Below are positions 27,591 to 36,615 of a DNA stretch of 64,000 bases, piece by piece. The DNA lies in the NCBI RefSeq assembly GCF_000685865.1, contig NZ_JMKS01000003.1, forward strand, positions 1,555,001 to 1,619,000, written 5' to 3'. Source of the stretch: Exiguobacterium antarcticum DSM 14480. Lineage in GTDB: Bacteria > Bacillota > Bacilli > Exiguobacteriales > Exiguobacteriaceae. The notes beneath the pieces were generated by a model. The model saw nothing but the letters and a program-made list of their open reading frames with translations. It was not told where the DNA came from and ran no database searches. Made by a program: the position numbers and the translations under genes. Each line of letters begins with the position of its first letter. Positions within the stretch are counted from its first letter, which is position 1.

Positions 27591-28440
27591 AGACAAGCGA
27601 CTCGACTCCGATGAAGCTGAGGCGGATGTACATGTAAATCACACCAGCAGCAAGAAGCGGATGGCGAACGTATTTTTTGAGATTTGTTTTGTGATACAAG
27701 ACCGGTCGGAAAAAGTACCAACGCTGTAATGCCTTTGTTAGTCCGCCGTCTTCGTTTTGAAGCGTCTTCGGCATGACGTCAAAGTAATAGCGTTTCTTTT
27801 GGAGCAGGTCGGTAAGTTCGACCTGTTTTTCATTGTGCCGGACGAAAGTGAAGGTCGCCCGCCGGATTTGTCCCCCTTGCTCCAAATAGCGGATGGTTGG
27901 TTGTGTTTCCTCAAAACTGATTTGCGTTGGATCAATTTCACCTGAAGTCACATAGGCGTCGAGCCGCCAAAAACGAGCGGCTTCAATCGAATTGGCATCG
28001 AGCTGATCCGTCGGAATATTAAACAAATTCCGTTCGAACACCTTGACCTGACTGAAAAAATTCGAATGGTCGCTGTATGCCTGTTCCGGGATGACAAGTG
28101 CTCCGATATCCGGGTGGGCTTCGAGGTACAACAAACAACTTTTCAGCATGTCATCCGAAAGCACCATGTCCGAATCGATGATGTACAGATACTCGACGTG
28201 GAGTGCTTTTAGACGATCGATAGCCGTTTTTCGCGCAATCCCGCGTTCACCATGCGGTAAAGCGATGACCTCAAAGCGTTCATCGTGTTGTGTTAATCGT
28301 CTGATCGTCTGAACCGTTTGGTCGGTCGATCCATCGTCGGCAATGATACAACGAAAAGGTGAAGCTTGGGCTTGGAGCGAACGAATCGTTTCCTCAATAA
28401 TGGCTTGATTTTGATACGTCGACATTGCGATTCCAATCAT
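27574..28440 (-). CDS. Glycosyltransferase family 2
   Basis: Inverting sugar transferase with a GT-A fold, 288 residues. It starts IGIAMSTYQNQAIIEETIRSL, with the nucleotide site IIADDGSTDQT and the metal motif in IIDSDMVLSDD (DxD). A C-terminal hydrophobic helix (LLAAGVIYMYIRLSFIGV) probably anchors it to the membrane. The start overlaps the end of the GT4 gene (ATGA-like overlap at 28437-28440), so the two are translated together. GDP-mannose or another nucleotide sugar could be the donor; the locus favours mannose. Confidence 0.87.
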   Translation of the reverse strand: MIGIAMSTYQNQAIIEETIRSLQAQASPFRCIIADDGSTDQTVQTIRRLTQHDERFEVIALPHGERGIARKTAIDRLKALHVEYLYIIDSDMVLSDDMLKSCLLYLEAHPDIGALVIPEQAYSDHSNFFSQVKVFERNLFNIPTDQLDANSIEAARFWRLDAYVTSGEIDPTQISFEETQPTIRYLEQGGQIRRATFTFVRHNEKQVELTDLLQKKRYYFDVMPKTLQNEDGGLTKALQRWYFFRPVLYHKTNLKKYVRHPLLAAGVIYMYIRLSFIGVESLVFKRVS

Positions 28441-29576
28441 ACATACTCCTCCTTCACATCAACTAGTGGAAGTTCGTTCTGGAGCCAATTTCGAAAGTGT
28501 TGACCTGTGTTATCCCAGTGCAGTGTCTGGGCGAAGCGATGTGCAGCATAACGAATCGTATCGTATTGTTCGGTGTCTTGAATGCAGGAACGCATTTCAG
28601 AAGCGAGTGCACCGGGCGACTGGGCAACTGTCATATAACCCGCCATCCCGTAATGGACGGCATCTCGTAAACCGGGGGCGTCATAGACGATCGTCGGTGT
28701 GCCGACTGCTGCCGCTTCGCTGACCGTCAAGCCCCAGCCTTCGCGTTTGGAAGGGAAGAGGAGTGCGGTCGCACGACTCATCCGTTCAAGCTTTTCCTCT
28801 GCGCTGACAAAGCCGAAGTACGTAATATCTCCCCGGATTTTTTCCGGGACAAGCGGGTCCAGCTGTTGTTGAACATAGCGCGCATCTTTTTTACCGATGA
28901 CCCAAAACTTCGCTGTCGGGAATTCTTGTTTCAAGATGACGAAGGCTTGAATGGCATCGTCGATTCCTTTATAGGCAGACATCCGTCCGACGTATAAAAA
29001 GGTCGGGACCGATTCTTTTGGTTGCCATTCCTCTTCTTTCCACGGAATGAAATCGAGTCCTTCGGGCAGAATCGTAATCTGTGGTTTAGAAAAACCGATG
29101 GAGCGTAAGTCATCCGCCGTCGACTGACTGACCGTCAAGGCACGTCCGTGACGGTACAGCTGAAGCCGGGGCGTCTCGGTCTGTTCACCGAGCCAGGCAT
29201 ACGGGCGCTTGACGTTGATCTGCCAGATTTCACGCGTGAACTGATGAATGAACAGGGCACGCTTAGCGCGTGGGACATACAACGGCGTGAAGAACTGATG
29301 CGTGTTGACCTGATCGACGACGAGATCGATCGAAGAGGCGTGTTTGTAATAGTAAGATGCCGCATACGGAATGACGGTTGCGAGCGTACCGTGGCGGACA
29401 TACGTGATGCCGTCTAAAAATTCGACGTCACGCCCCCCTTCAAAGGCGGGGGATAGATGCGTGATTGTATAGTCATCCGCGACACGGCGAAGCATTTCGT
29501 GTGTAAAGACCTCGGCACCACCGGCCTTCGGGTGTTTGATGTCACGCCACGATAAGAATAAGAGACGGGGTTTCAT
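28437..29576 (-). CDS. Glycosyltransferase family 4
   Basis: Retaining GT-B glycosyltransferase of 379 residues. It begins MKPRLLFLSWRDIKHPKAGGAEVFTHEML, the GT4 N-terminal glycine motif. The C-terminal half has FLYVGRMSAYKGIDDAIQA, then LLFPSKREGWGLTVSEAAAVGTP with the EGxGLxxxEA donor-binding motif. The ATG at 29576 follows GGAGGAG, which lies inside the preceding flippase gene. It overlaps that gene by four bases. Substrate unknown; part of the mannose-linked locus. Confidence 0.9.
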   Translation of the reverse strand: MKPRLLFLSWRDIKHPKAGGAEVFTHEMLRRVADDYTITHLSPAFEGGRDVEFLDGITYVRHGTLATVIPYAASYYYKHASSIDLVVDQVNTHQFFTPLYVPRAKRALFIHQFTREIWQINVKRPYAWLGEQTETPRLQLYRHGRALTVSQSTADDLRSIGFSKPQITILPEGLDFIPWKEEEWQPKESVPTFLYVGRMSAYKGIDDAIQAFVILKQEFPTAKFWVIGKKDARYVQQQLDPLVPEKIRGDITYFGFVSAEEKLERMSRATALLFPSKREGWGLTVSEAAAVGTPTIVYDAPGLRDAVHYGMAGYMTVAQSPGALASEMRSCIQDTEQYDTIRYAAHRFAQTLHWDNTGQHFRNWLQNELPLVDVKEEYV

Positions 29577-30760
29577 AAAAGCTCCTCCTTTTTCACAATC
29601 AATCGCTGTTTTGGCAAAATGAATCTCAGGACAAAGGCACTTCCTAACAAGACGATCGCTTGCCCGGTCAACCAAATTTCAACCGTTTGGCGGACGAACA
29701 AGAGGGAGAGGACCAATAAGACGAGAATCCCCCAAAACCATTTCAGATAGCTTGTCCGGTGTAGCGAAAATTGGACAAGTGCCTCGTACTGGATCAGCGT
29801 GATGCCGGCGTAGACGAGCACCATGTATTTGACATACTGTCCGGCTAAATCGTAGCCGTCTCCGAATAACCAGGGAATGAGATACGGGACAATCGTGACG
29901 TAAAAGATGACGGCACAGGCGAGCCCACTCAATAGAAACAGGTACAACTTACGTTCCCAAATGTGAAAGGACTGTTGGTGATTGAAACTGCTGAGACGCG
30001 GCAACAACAGTTGGGATAAGGAGAGTGCGACGAACAACAATAATTGACCGAACCGCAACGCAACGGAATAGTCTCCGGCAAATGTCGGGAAAAATCGTGT
30101 TACAAGAAGACTGTCTAGTGTAAAGAAAAGGGTCATGACGACTTGGGTGTGAATCAAATGCGTCAGACCGTTCCAACGGGTTGGACCGGTACTCTCTGGG
30201 AATGGTGTCTGAAGAAGGCTGACAAGATAAGCCATTAGCATCCCGATCAAGATAAAGGCTAAGGCAAGGGTTACGTTCGTATACTGAAGCAAAAGCCAGG
30301 TGGCGATCACTTTCGTTAACGATTCGACATAATAGGAAAGGTTCAGCGCGTAAAAACGTTCTTGTGCTTGAATGACACCACGCCTGAAAGATAATAAGAT
30401 ATGGAAAAAGACTGTAAGCACAACAAGAAGAAGGTTTATTCTGGTAAAAGGTAGAAGGATAGGTAAGACATACAGTAAGATAAGTAAAATGACTCCGACG
30501 ACAGCAAGCAACCGGTTTCGTAAAACACGATAATGATTCGTTAAATGTTGACTGAGGTCGCGTGTGACCGTCCACTGCAAGGCGCTTCCGATGATAAGGA
30601 GCAGACCCAGTAAAGCGAGATAACCGTTTAAAAATCCATAGTCGACACTCGATAATTGACGGGCTAACAACAAGTGGTAGGCATAGTTGACGATGTTCAA
30701 TAAAATGTCTAGAATTGGAAAAATTAAAATCACTGCATGACGGTTTAGAAAACCAGTCAT
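29573..30760 (-). CDS. Wzx-type polysaccharide flippase
   Basis: Multi-spanning membrane protein of 395 residues with about 10-12 helices, of the MATE/MVF-like polysaccharide exporter family. It begins MTGFLNRHAVILIFPILDILLNIVNYAYHLLLARQLSSVDYGFLNGYLALLG, where the LSxxDYGxxN segment is typical of Wzx-type flippases (the text is my reading of the start). ATG 30760 follows GGAGGTG. It would move a lipid-linked saccharide across the membrane. It is first in the transcript flippase-GT4-GT2. The divergent GT2 fusion gene starts only 51 bases away. Confidence 0.82.
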   Translation of the reverse strand: MTGFLNRHAVILIFPILDILLNIVNYAYHLLLARQLSSVDYGFLNGYLALLGLLLIIGSALQWTVTRDLSQHLTNHYRVLRNRLLAVVGVILLILLYVLPILLPFTRINLLLVVLTVFFHILLSFRRGVIQAQERFYALNLSYYVESLTKVIATWLLLQYTNVTLALAFILIGMLMAYLVSLLQTPFPESTGPTRWNGLTHLIHTQVVMTLFFTLDSLLVTRFFPTFAGDYSVALRFGQLLLFVALSLSQLLLPRLSSFNHQQSFHIWERKLYLFLLSGLACAVIFYVTIVPYLIPWLFGDGYDLAGQYVKYMVLVYAGITLIQYEALVQFSLHRTSYLKWFWGILVLLVLSLLFVRQTVEIWLTGQAIVLLGSAFVLRFILPKQRLIVKKEELL

Positions 30761-30811
30761 CAGAACACCTCCCATCAATCGGTTTGAATGATACGGAAAG
30801 GATGAATCAGC

Positions 30812-31966
30812 ATGAACCAAGGTCACATCGCTATTTTCACGGATCATGGACGACAAATTTCCTACGAAACTCTGATTCCTTATTATCCAATACTCTTTTA
30901 CACACAACCGGGTAAATGTCCTGCCTCCTTCGAACAAATCGCTATTACAGAAGTTCAGAGTGCGGAAGAAGAACATGATATCAAGCTGTATATCGTCGAC
31001 TATCAGATGGGTGCAGACGAGTTGAAAATCTTAAATCAAATCCGTAGTATCCGCTCACGGGCAAAAATTTTGCTGATCAAGGATGTCGTACGGATGAAAG
31101 GCGATTTCCCGTATGAAGCGGTAAAAGGGGATGGGGTTCTCCGTACCTTTTCCTATCGAGCGAGCTATCCGAATGAATTGTTTGCTGAAATCCAACATAT
31201 CATCCATCCTGAATATCCCATTTTAAAAGATACTATAGCCTTTATATTACCAATATTTAACGAAGAGAAACGTTTTATGTATGTAAAACAATTTTTAGAA
31301 GCATTAGCGGAACTAATCAGTGAAGATTACATTCATGCTTCGATCAACTTTTTTGATGATGCGTCTTCCGATCAATCGAAAGCGTTGTTGCAGGATTATC
31401 GTTCCATCGTCATGGACGCGACGGATACATTGTTCACGGTCGGGTATCTCGAAGTCCACCAGGTGGAACGGAATACCCGGAAAGCCGGGTTGTTCATCGA
31501 AGGGATGAAAAACATCTCGAGTGATTATTATGTATTTGTCGATGCCGATAACTCGTTTAAGACGGAAGACATCGCCCGTTTACTGACGATTGCCCAAAAT
31601 GATTATTATGATATCGTCATTGGGACAAAAGATTTGACGATTGAAGACCGTGGACTTGTCCGGCGTCTGCTCAGTTTCGCCAAACGAAATCTGACACGGA
31701 CCTTTTTACCGAAAGGGGTCACCGATTCGCAGACCGGTCTAAAAATCATCAATCGTCGTGTCGTCCCGCGGATCCTGCCGTATTTAAACGTCGAGAGTGG
31801 ACTGGCGATTGATCTTGAATTGATGTATGCCGCGAAAAAAGAACGGTTGCGTGTGTTCCAACAGCCCGTGACCTGTATCGAGCGGGAAGGATCACACGTC
31901 AATCTGGTCAAGGACTCGATTGCTTTTTTAAAGACGATGGTTGCCTTGTATCAACGGCATCGTTAA
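30812..31966 (+). CDS. Receiver-like domain fused to glycosyltransferase family 2
   Basis: A 384-residue fusion. Residues 1-135 look like a receiver fold (IKLYIVDYQMGADELKILNQI, then AKILLIKD) in which a few receiver motifs are visible but the acidic pocket and lysine are not convincing. Residues 142-384 form a GT2 domain: IAFILPIFNEEKR, FFDDASSDQSK, and the DxD motif in YVFVDADNSF. TDSQTGLKIINRR matches the dolichol-phosphate-mannose-synthase-like subgroup. No membrane helix is seen. The ribosome site is AAAGGATG. It lies in the glycan locus and is divergent from the flippase. The fusion is unusual. Confidence 0.8.
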   Translation: MNQGHIAIFTDHGRQISYETLIPYYPILFYTQPGKCPASFEQIAITEVQSAEEEHDIKLYIVDYQMGADELKILNQIRSIRSRAKILLIKDVVRMKGDFPYEAVKGDGVLRTFSYRASYPNELFAEIQHIIHPEYPILKDTIAFILPIFNEEKRFMYVKQFLEALAELISEDYIHASINFFDDASSDQSKALLQDYRSIVMDATDTLFTVGYLEVHQVERNTRKAGLFIEGMKNISSDYYVFVDADNSFKTEDIARLLTIAQNDYYDIVIGTKDLTIEDRGLVRRLLSFAKRNLTRTFLPKGVTDSQTGLKIINRRVVPRILPYLNVESGLAIDLELMYAAKKERLRVFQQPVTCIEREGSHVNLVKDSIAFLKTMVALYQRHR

Positions 31967-32012
31967 ATACCCTGTACCGACCCGCTGCATATCGAGTCGG
32001 TACAGGGTATTT
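31967..32012. terminator. Bidirectional terminator between convergent genes
   Basis: AATACCCTGTACCGAC pairs with GTCGGTACAGGGTATT across a 14-base loop. Confidence 0.9.
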
Positions 32013-32013
32013 G

Positions 32014-35000
32014 TCATGTCTTGGATTTTTTAGGCCGACGAATCGTTGAGGACAGTTTCTCGCGGAACCGCTGACGAACCGCTCCGAACCGTTGACCTGT
32101 CATCCACCAGATCAGCAGCCCGCTCAAGGGGAACGCGAGCAGCAGGACGGTCAGTCCGACATAATAGACGGGACGTAAGACGACAGTGACATCGGCGGTT
32201 GCTTGAGTGGACCGGTACAACTGACTGACGCCGTTCAGCGCGATGTTACCCCGCATCGGCGCGACACCGTCACGCAACTCAAAGAGCGGTGTCGGCGAAT
32301 CGTTGACCGTAAAACGACCAAGGGGCTCCTGACTCGTAATATGTCGATTCATCAACGACGGGGTGACACCAAGTTTCTCGGCTGGTGTTTGAGCGAACAG
32401 CGGTTTTCCGGTCTGCTCCGCCATCACAAACTGATCGACGAGGATCAGTTGATCGTAAGGGAGAAACTCCAGATTTTTAAGCTGTAAGCTGCCCGCCTTT
32501 TTCTCATTACCGCGTGTCCAGATGTGGAGTTGCATCCGCACCGCCTTTTTCGGAGGAATGATCATCTGTTCGTAATGATTCCAGCGGCTCTTTTTGTCTT
32601 CCTCGACTTCATTGATGAAATCGGTCCCGATGACACGGTCTTTTTCATCCAGATAAAAGACTTTCAAGTGACGTTGCCGCACGTTTTTACTGACCGCATC
32701 AAACTGCAACAAGTATTCATGGTTCGGACGTGCCTTGATTTTTTGAGAGGCGAAGATATACCAGTCACACGAACAAGTTGCTTCATATTCCATTCGATAC
32801 GTACCGTCTTTTTCGCTCCCGCTAAACATATCGTCCGTGATCGAGACACATGTCGCACAATTGGCGGCTGCTTCCGGTTCCGTAAGTGGCTTGTCGGTGA
32901 CGATTTCACTCGGATCAAACTGATGCAGATCGTCCATCGTAACGAGTGACGGAACGGCACTCGCATACACCAGTTCAATCTCATAACGACCGCCCATCAA
33001 CGGAATGTCTTCCAGCGTAATCTGATGAAGTGCCGAGTAGACATCCGGCAAAGATTCGAGTTGATACGGAAAATCCCGGTGCAACGGATCGAAGGTCACG
33101 GTTTCTTGACCAATCGCTTGTTTTCGGATGTCCGGCGTCTTGAAATCCTGCGCTGTCAAGACACGCCGGTAGATGATTTTTTTCCCATCGCGCAGCAAGA
33201 CGGTCAACCGGCCATTTGTGTTCGTCGGTCGTGTCGCTTTCAGCTGGATGTCATAGGTTCCATCCTCAGCAACATCAATCGTTCGGCGTAACGTTCCTTT
33301 TTGAGCAGCTACACCTTTTCCGAAACTGAATCCGGGATAGTTACGTTCGGATTGAAGGTGTCCCTCGTAATCAAAGGCGTTTTCTGCTTCGAGCACCATC
33401 AACGTTTTGGTGATTGGAAGTTTCTCTTCCAGTCGTTCCTGAACTTTCGTCCATTCTGTTTTTGGAATCAAGACGATGTTTTGAACGGCATTAAAGCCGG
33501 ACGTATTCGTGATGCGGAGTGTCGAACTTGTGTTGTCTGCGACGAAGTTTCCGAGAGGCACCCAAACGAGTTTTGCGCCTGCCGCTTGCTTCGTCTTGAC
33601 AGAGAATGTTTGGTCGTTGAATTCAAAGTCAAGCTGGCCGCCGTTTTGGTTCAATAAGACACGTGCGTAACCGGCATAACGACCTCGGGTAGTCTCTTTT
33701 GTCATCTCAATCGTGTTCGGTACCATATAGTCCTCGAAACTGAAAATCTTGATATCGTGGACCCACCAATACGTCTTCCGTTCCGGACGCTGAAAACTCA
33801 GCAAATCAATCCGCATCGTCTTGGCGTCTTTCGGGGTGACGTACTCGCCTTGAAGATGGATTGCGTCAAGATCACCGGAGTCGCGGGGAGCGACGACATA
33901 CGTCTGATTCAGTTCACGATCTTTGGCATCGTAAAACCGGACTTTGACGTGCAACCGGTCAACACCACGACCGGACGCTGTGATGTCAAACCGGTACGCA
34001 TTGTTCGGTAAGGCGTCCAGCTTGCCGGATTTCGCGACCTGCCAAATGTATTTCGGATCACCCTCTGCGACTTCCGCCCGCAGGACAGGCAGGTTATTTT
34101 CCTTTGACAAAGGATTAGGGGATAAGTCGACGATGTCCGGATTATCCGCTTTGAAAAATGTCTCGTCCTCAAGCATCGAGTTGAACGACGCGACTTGTTT
34201 CGTCTTCAACTGATCGAGTTTATAGACGGGGGCATCTATCTTTGCCGAGGCGAAAGACAAGCCGATTCCATCCCCGAAGTCGAGATCGAATGATGGATTG
34301 CTGATTCCTTGTGTCCGTAAATACCAGCGCCAATCACTGTTTGCCAAAAACGTTTTGCCCCAGTTCAGGAACGAGTTGGCGGAGTCGATCGCGTCAAACG
34401 GTTTCCAGAAGTATTGTTCCGGTACCTGACTCAGTAACACATCGTTTTCTTCCGCCATCTCGATGATGTCGTCTTTCTTTAACCACGATAAGCCGTCTTG
34501 ATGGGCTTGGGTCGCATACAAAATGGATTGGGGACCAAGTTTATAATCATCCAAAGTCGAGAAAGTGACTGACCGTTCGAGACCGTATGGGGTCAGAATC
34601 AACTGTGGAACAGTCCGACTGTCAAGTGGCTCGATTAAATCGAATAACGTAAACAGCCCCACTTGTTTTGTCGCGAGCAGATCGTGTTGGGTGGCGAGAA
34701 TCTTTTTATTGAAGGCTTGCCGCTCCTTCATGCCCGTATATTCCGTCCGGTACGCGAACTGTTGCAGACCAAACGCCTGTGCAATTTGCCCGGCTTGATC
34801 GGAGCGGCCCGTATCGAGCAAATATTGCATGAACGTCATCATGTAGCGGACCGTCTGGGTGGTACCTTCGTGATGAAAAACCGTGTTTGCCTGCGAACCG
34901 TAGACTTGGACGTCCCCGGTCGCTTTGGTTTCGCCGTCCGGATGCGGATTTTTATTCCAGGTCGGTGTCGCGACCCCCGTACTCGGTTGTGTCATTTCAT

Positions 35001-36474
35001 CTGCAATCGGAAACTGAAGCCATTTCCCGTCAATCAGTTCTTGAACGACGGTATATTCTTTCGGCATCTTCACCGGATGATAAAAACCTTCCATGTAGAC
35101 GGCGCGATACGGCCAGAAAAACAACCCGAGGGCGATGACAGTCGTTCCAATCGCAAGCAGGCGGTAAACCGGAAGCGGCAACGTTTTGGAAGGGCGGTTG
35201 AACACGGTCGCGAGGCTTGAAGCGAGCAACAAACTATAGCTGACCATCAGCAATCCGACTAACTTGTTGGGGTCACGAAACATGGCGCCGATCAGCGGAG
35301 TCTTCGTGACGAACAAGACAAAGAGGTCGGCGACCTGCTCGTGAGTCCCTGTCGCAAAAACAATCAACGGGATGCTGAGACCGGTGAAGAATAACAGGAT
35401 TGGCTGACGATAGGAGACAAACGCACCAAACGAAATCAACAACAGAATAACGCCGCCGCCTAACCAGAAACTGAGCGGTAACGTCGTCAGATCGAACATC
35501 GGCCACCAGTAGCTCGTTAAATAAAACACATTCGTCCACGAAGAATGACGGCTGAACAACATCAACGTATCAGAGACATTGATGTTGTGTTGCGAAGCTT
35601 GCGATCCGGTCAAGATGGAACCGACATACATGAAAAACCAGTATGAATTAAACAATAGGAAAACAAGAGAAAAGGCAATCGTGGAGCGGACATAAAAACC
35701 AATCAACGGTTTAATGATCTGCTCTTTCCGACGTGTCCAAAAGGTCTTCGCAAAAATCAGGGCGACCATGATGCCCATGTAGATCAAGGAGAAGAAAAAG
35801 TAATGGATGCCGGCTGCCATGAAAGCAAAGACGACGGATAGTCCGGTAATGTCGATCCATGTCCGGCGCGACAGCCGGTCGGATAATGAAAAGTTCGGAT
35901 TGAATTGTTCACGGAACTTGGGATCAAATATATTAAAAAACAACAACAAGGCGAGTGGGAAGACGGAGTAGCCACATAAGAGATAAATGTGCTGGATCCG
36001 CGTGATGACCCATGGATTCAAGGCATAAAACAAAGCGGCGATGCCAAAAGCGACGAGTGATAAAAAAGAAAAGTGAGGTGAGACGTAGACCGAATGCAAC
36101 CGTTTTGTTAAAGCGAACATCGAAACAGCGGACACGATCAACAAGCCAAAAATAAACGACTTGATCAAAATCGGACCGGACGCACCAAACAGTAAACTGA
36201 GCAGATAAAAGGGAAAGATGTAAATCAGACGGGCGACATTCAACAAGGTCGTCGTACTCCAGCGGTTATTCCAGGCGCCAAAAATTTCCTCGAGATAACG
36301 ATTGGACGAGAGACCAAATGACATATCACTGAAGACGACCATTCCCGGTTTCAGCAGGGGGGCGCCGTACAAAACAATCAAAACGAGAACGCCGGTTAAC
36401 ACGAGAGCATCTTTGTGATAGGTTCGACCAAATCTGCGGGCAACATCGAGTAGTGATTGTAGTGAGGTCTGCAT
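32014..36474 (-). CDS. Giant GT-C-like membrane glycosyltransferase (AftD-type)
   Basis: A 1486-residue protein. The first 480 residues hold about 11-13 membrane helices, with an acidic residue in the first outer loop (VVFSDMSFG), as in GT-C enzymes that use lipid-linked sugars. The remaining 950 residues are extracytoplasmic and beta-rich, including carbohydrate-binding-like parts (LEAENAFDYEG, then DVAEDGTYDIQLKATRP), and a last helix near 1440 anchors the C-terminus. The layout resembles AftD/DUF3367 arabinofuranosyltransferases of actinobacteria and the YfhO group. ATG 36474 follows AGGAG; TTG 36477 is also open. It is probably the polymerising or transferring enzyme of the locus. Donor and product are unknown. 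Confidence 0.75.
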   Translation of the reverse strand: MQTSLQSLLDVARRFGRTYHKDALVLTGVLVLIVLYGAPLLKPGMVVFSDMSFGLSSNRYLEEIFGAWNNRWSTTTLLNVARLIYIFPFYLLSLLFGASGPILIKSFIFGLLIVSAVSMFALTKRLHSVYVSPHFSFLSLVAFGIAALFYALNPWVITRIQHIYLLCGYSVFPLALLLFFNIFDPKFREQFNPNFSLSDRLSRRTWIDITGLSVVFAFMAAGIHYFFFSLIYMGIMVALIFAKTFWTRRKEQIIKPLIGFYVRSTIAFSLVFLLFNSYWFFMYVGSILTGSQASQHNINVSDTLMLFSRHSSWTNVFYLTSYWWPMFDLTTLPLSFWLGGGVILLLISFGAFVSYRQPILLFFTGLSIPLIVFATGTHEQVADLFVLFVTKTPLIGAMFRDPNKLVGLLMVSYSLLLASSLATVFNRPSKTLPLPVYRLLAIGTTVIALGLFFWPYRAVYMEGFYHPVKMPKEYTVVQELIDGKWLQFPIADEMTQPSTGVATPTWNKNPHPDGETKATGDVQVYGSQANTVFHHEGTTQTVRYMMTFMQYLLDTGRSDQAGQIAQAFGLQQFAYRTEYTGMKERQAFNKKILATQHDLLATKQVGLFTLFDLIEPLDSRTVPQLILTPYGLERSVTFSTLDDYKLGPQSILYATQAHQDGLSWLKKDDIIEMAEENDVLLSQVPEQYFWKPFDAIDSANSFLNWGKTFLANSDWRWYLRTQGISNPSFDLDFGDGIGLSFASAKIDAPVYKLDQLKTKQVASFNSMLEDETFFKADNPDIVDLSPNPLSKENNLPVLRAEVAEGDPKYIWQVAKSGKLDALPNNAYRFDITASGRGVDRLHVKVRFYDAKDRELNQTYVVAPRDSGDLDAIHLQGEYVTPKDAKTMRIDLLSFQRPERKTYWWVHDIKIFSFEDYMVPNTIEMTKETTRGRYAGYARVLLNQNGGQLDFEFNDQTFSVKTKQAAGAKLVWVPLGNFVADNTSSTLRITNTSGFNAVQNIVLIPKTEWTKVQERLEEKLPITKTLMVLEAENAFDYEGHLQSERNYPGFSFGKGVAAQKGTLRRTIDVAEDGTYDIQLKATRPTNTNGRLTVLLRDGKKIIYRRVLTAQDFKTPDIRKQAIGQETVTFDPLHRDFPYQLESLPDVYSALHQITLEDIPLMGGRYEIELVYASAVPSLVTMDDLHQFDPSEIVTDKPLTEPEAAANCATCVSITDDMFSGSEKDGTYRMEYEATCSCDWYIFASQKIKARPNHEYLLQFDAVSKNVRQRHLKVFYLDEKDRVIGTDFINEVEEDKKSRWNHYEQMIIPPKKAVRMQLHIWTRGNEKKAGSLQLKNLEFLPYDQLILVDQFVMAEQTGKPLFAQTPAEKLGVTPSLMNRHITSQEPLGRFTVNDSPTPLFELRDGVAPMRGNIALNGVSQLYRSTQATADVTVVLRPVYYVGLTVLLLAFPLSGLLIWWMTGQRFGAVRQRFREKLSSTIRRPKKSKT

Positions 36475-36571
36475 CAAAGAACTCCTCTCTCAAAAAAAGG
36501 TCAATTCTCTTACTATTCGGGATATGATGGGATGATTCCTAGAACGGCTCCACTTAATTTTAACAAAAATG

Positions 36572-36608
36572 CAAGCAGGCTCCTCCGTCTGAAGGAGGAG
36601 CCTGCTTG
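36572..36608 (-). terminator. Terminator of the chemoreceptor gene
   Basis: AAGCAGGCTCCTCC pairs perfectly with GGAGGAGCCTGCTT; on the minus strand GCATTTTTG follows. Confidence 0.85.
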
Positions 36609-36615
36609 ATTTAGG

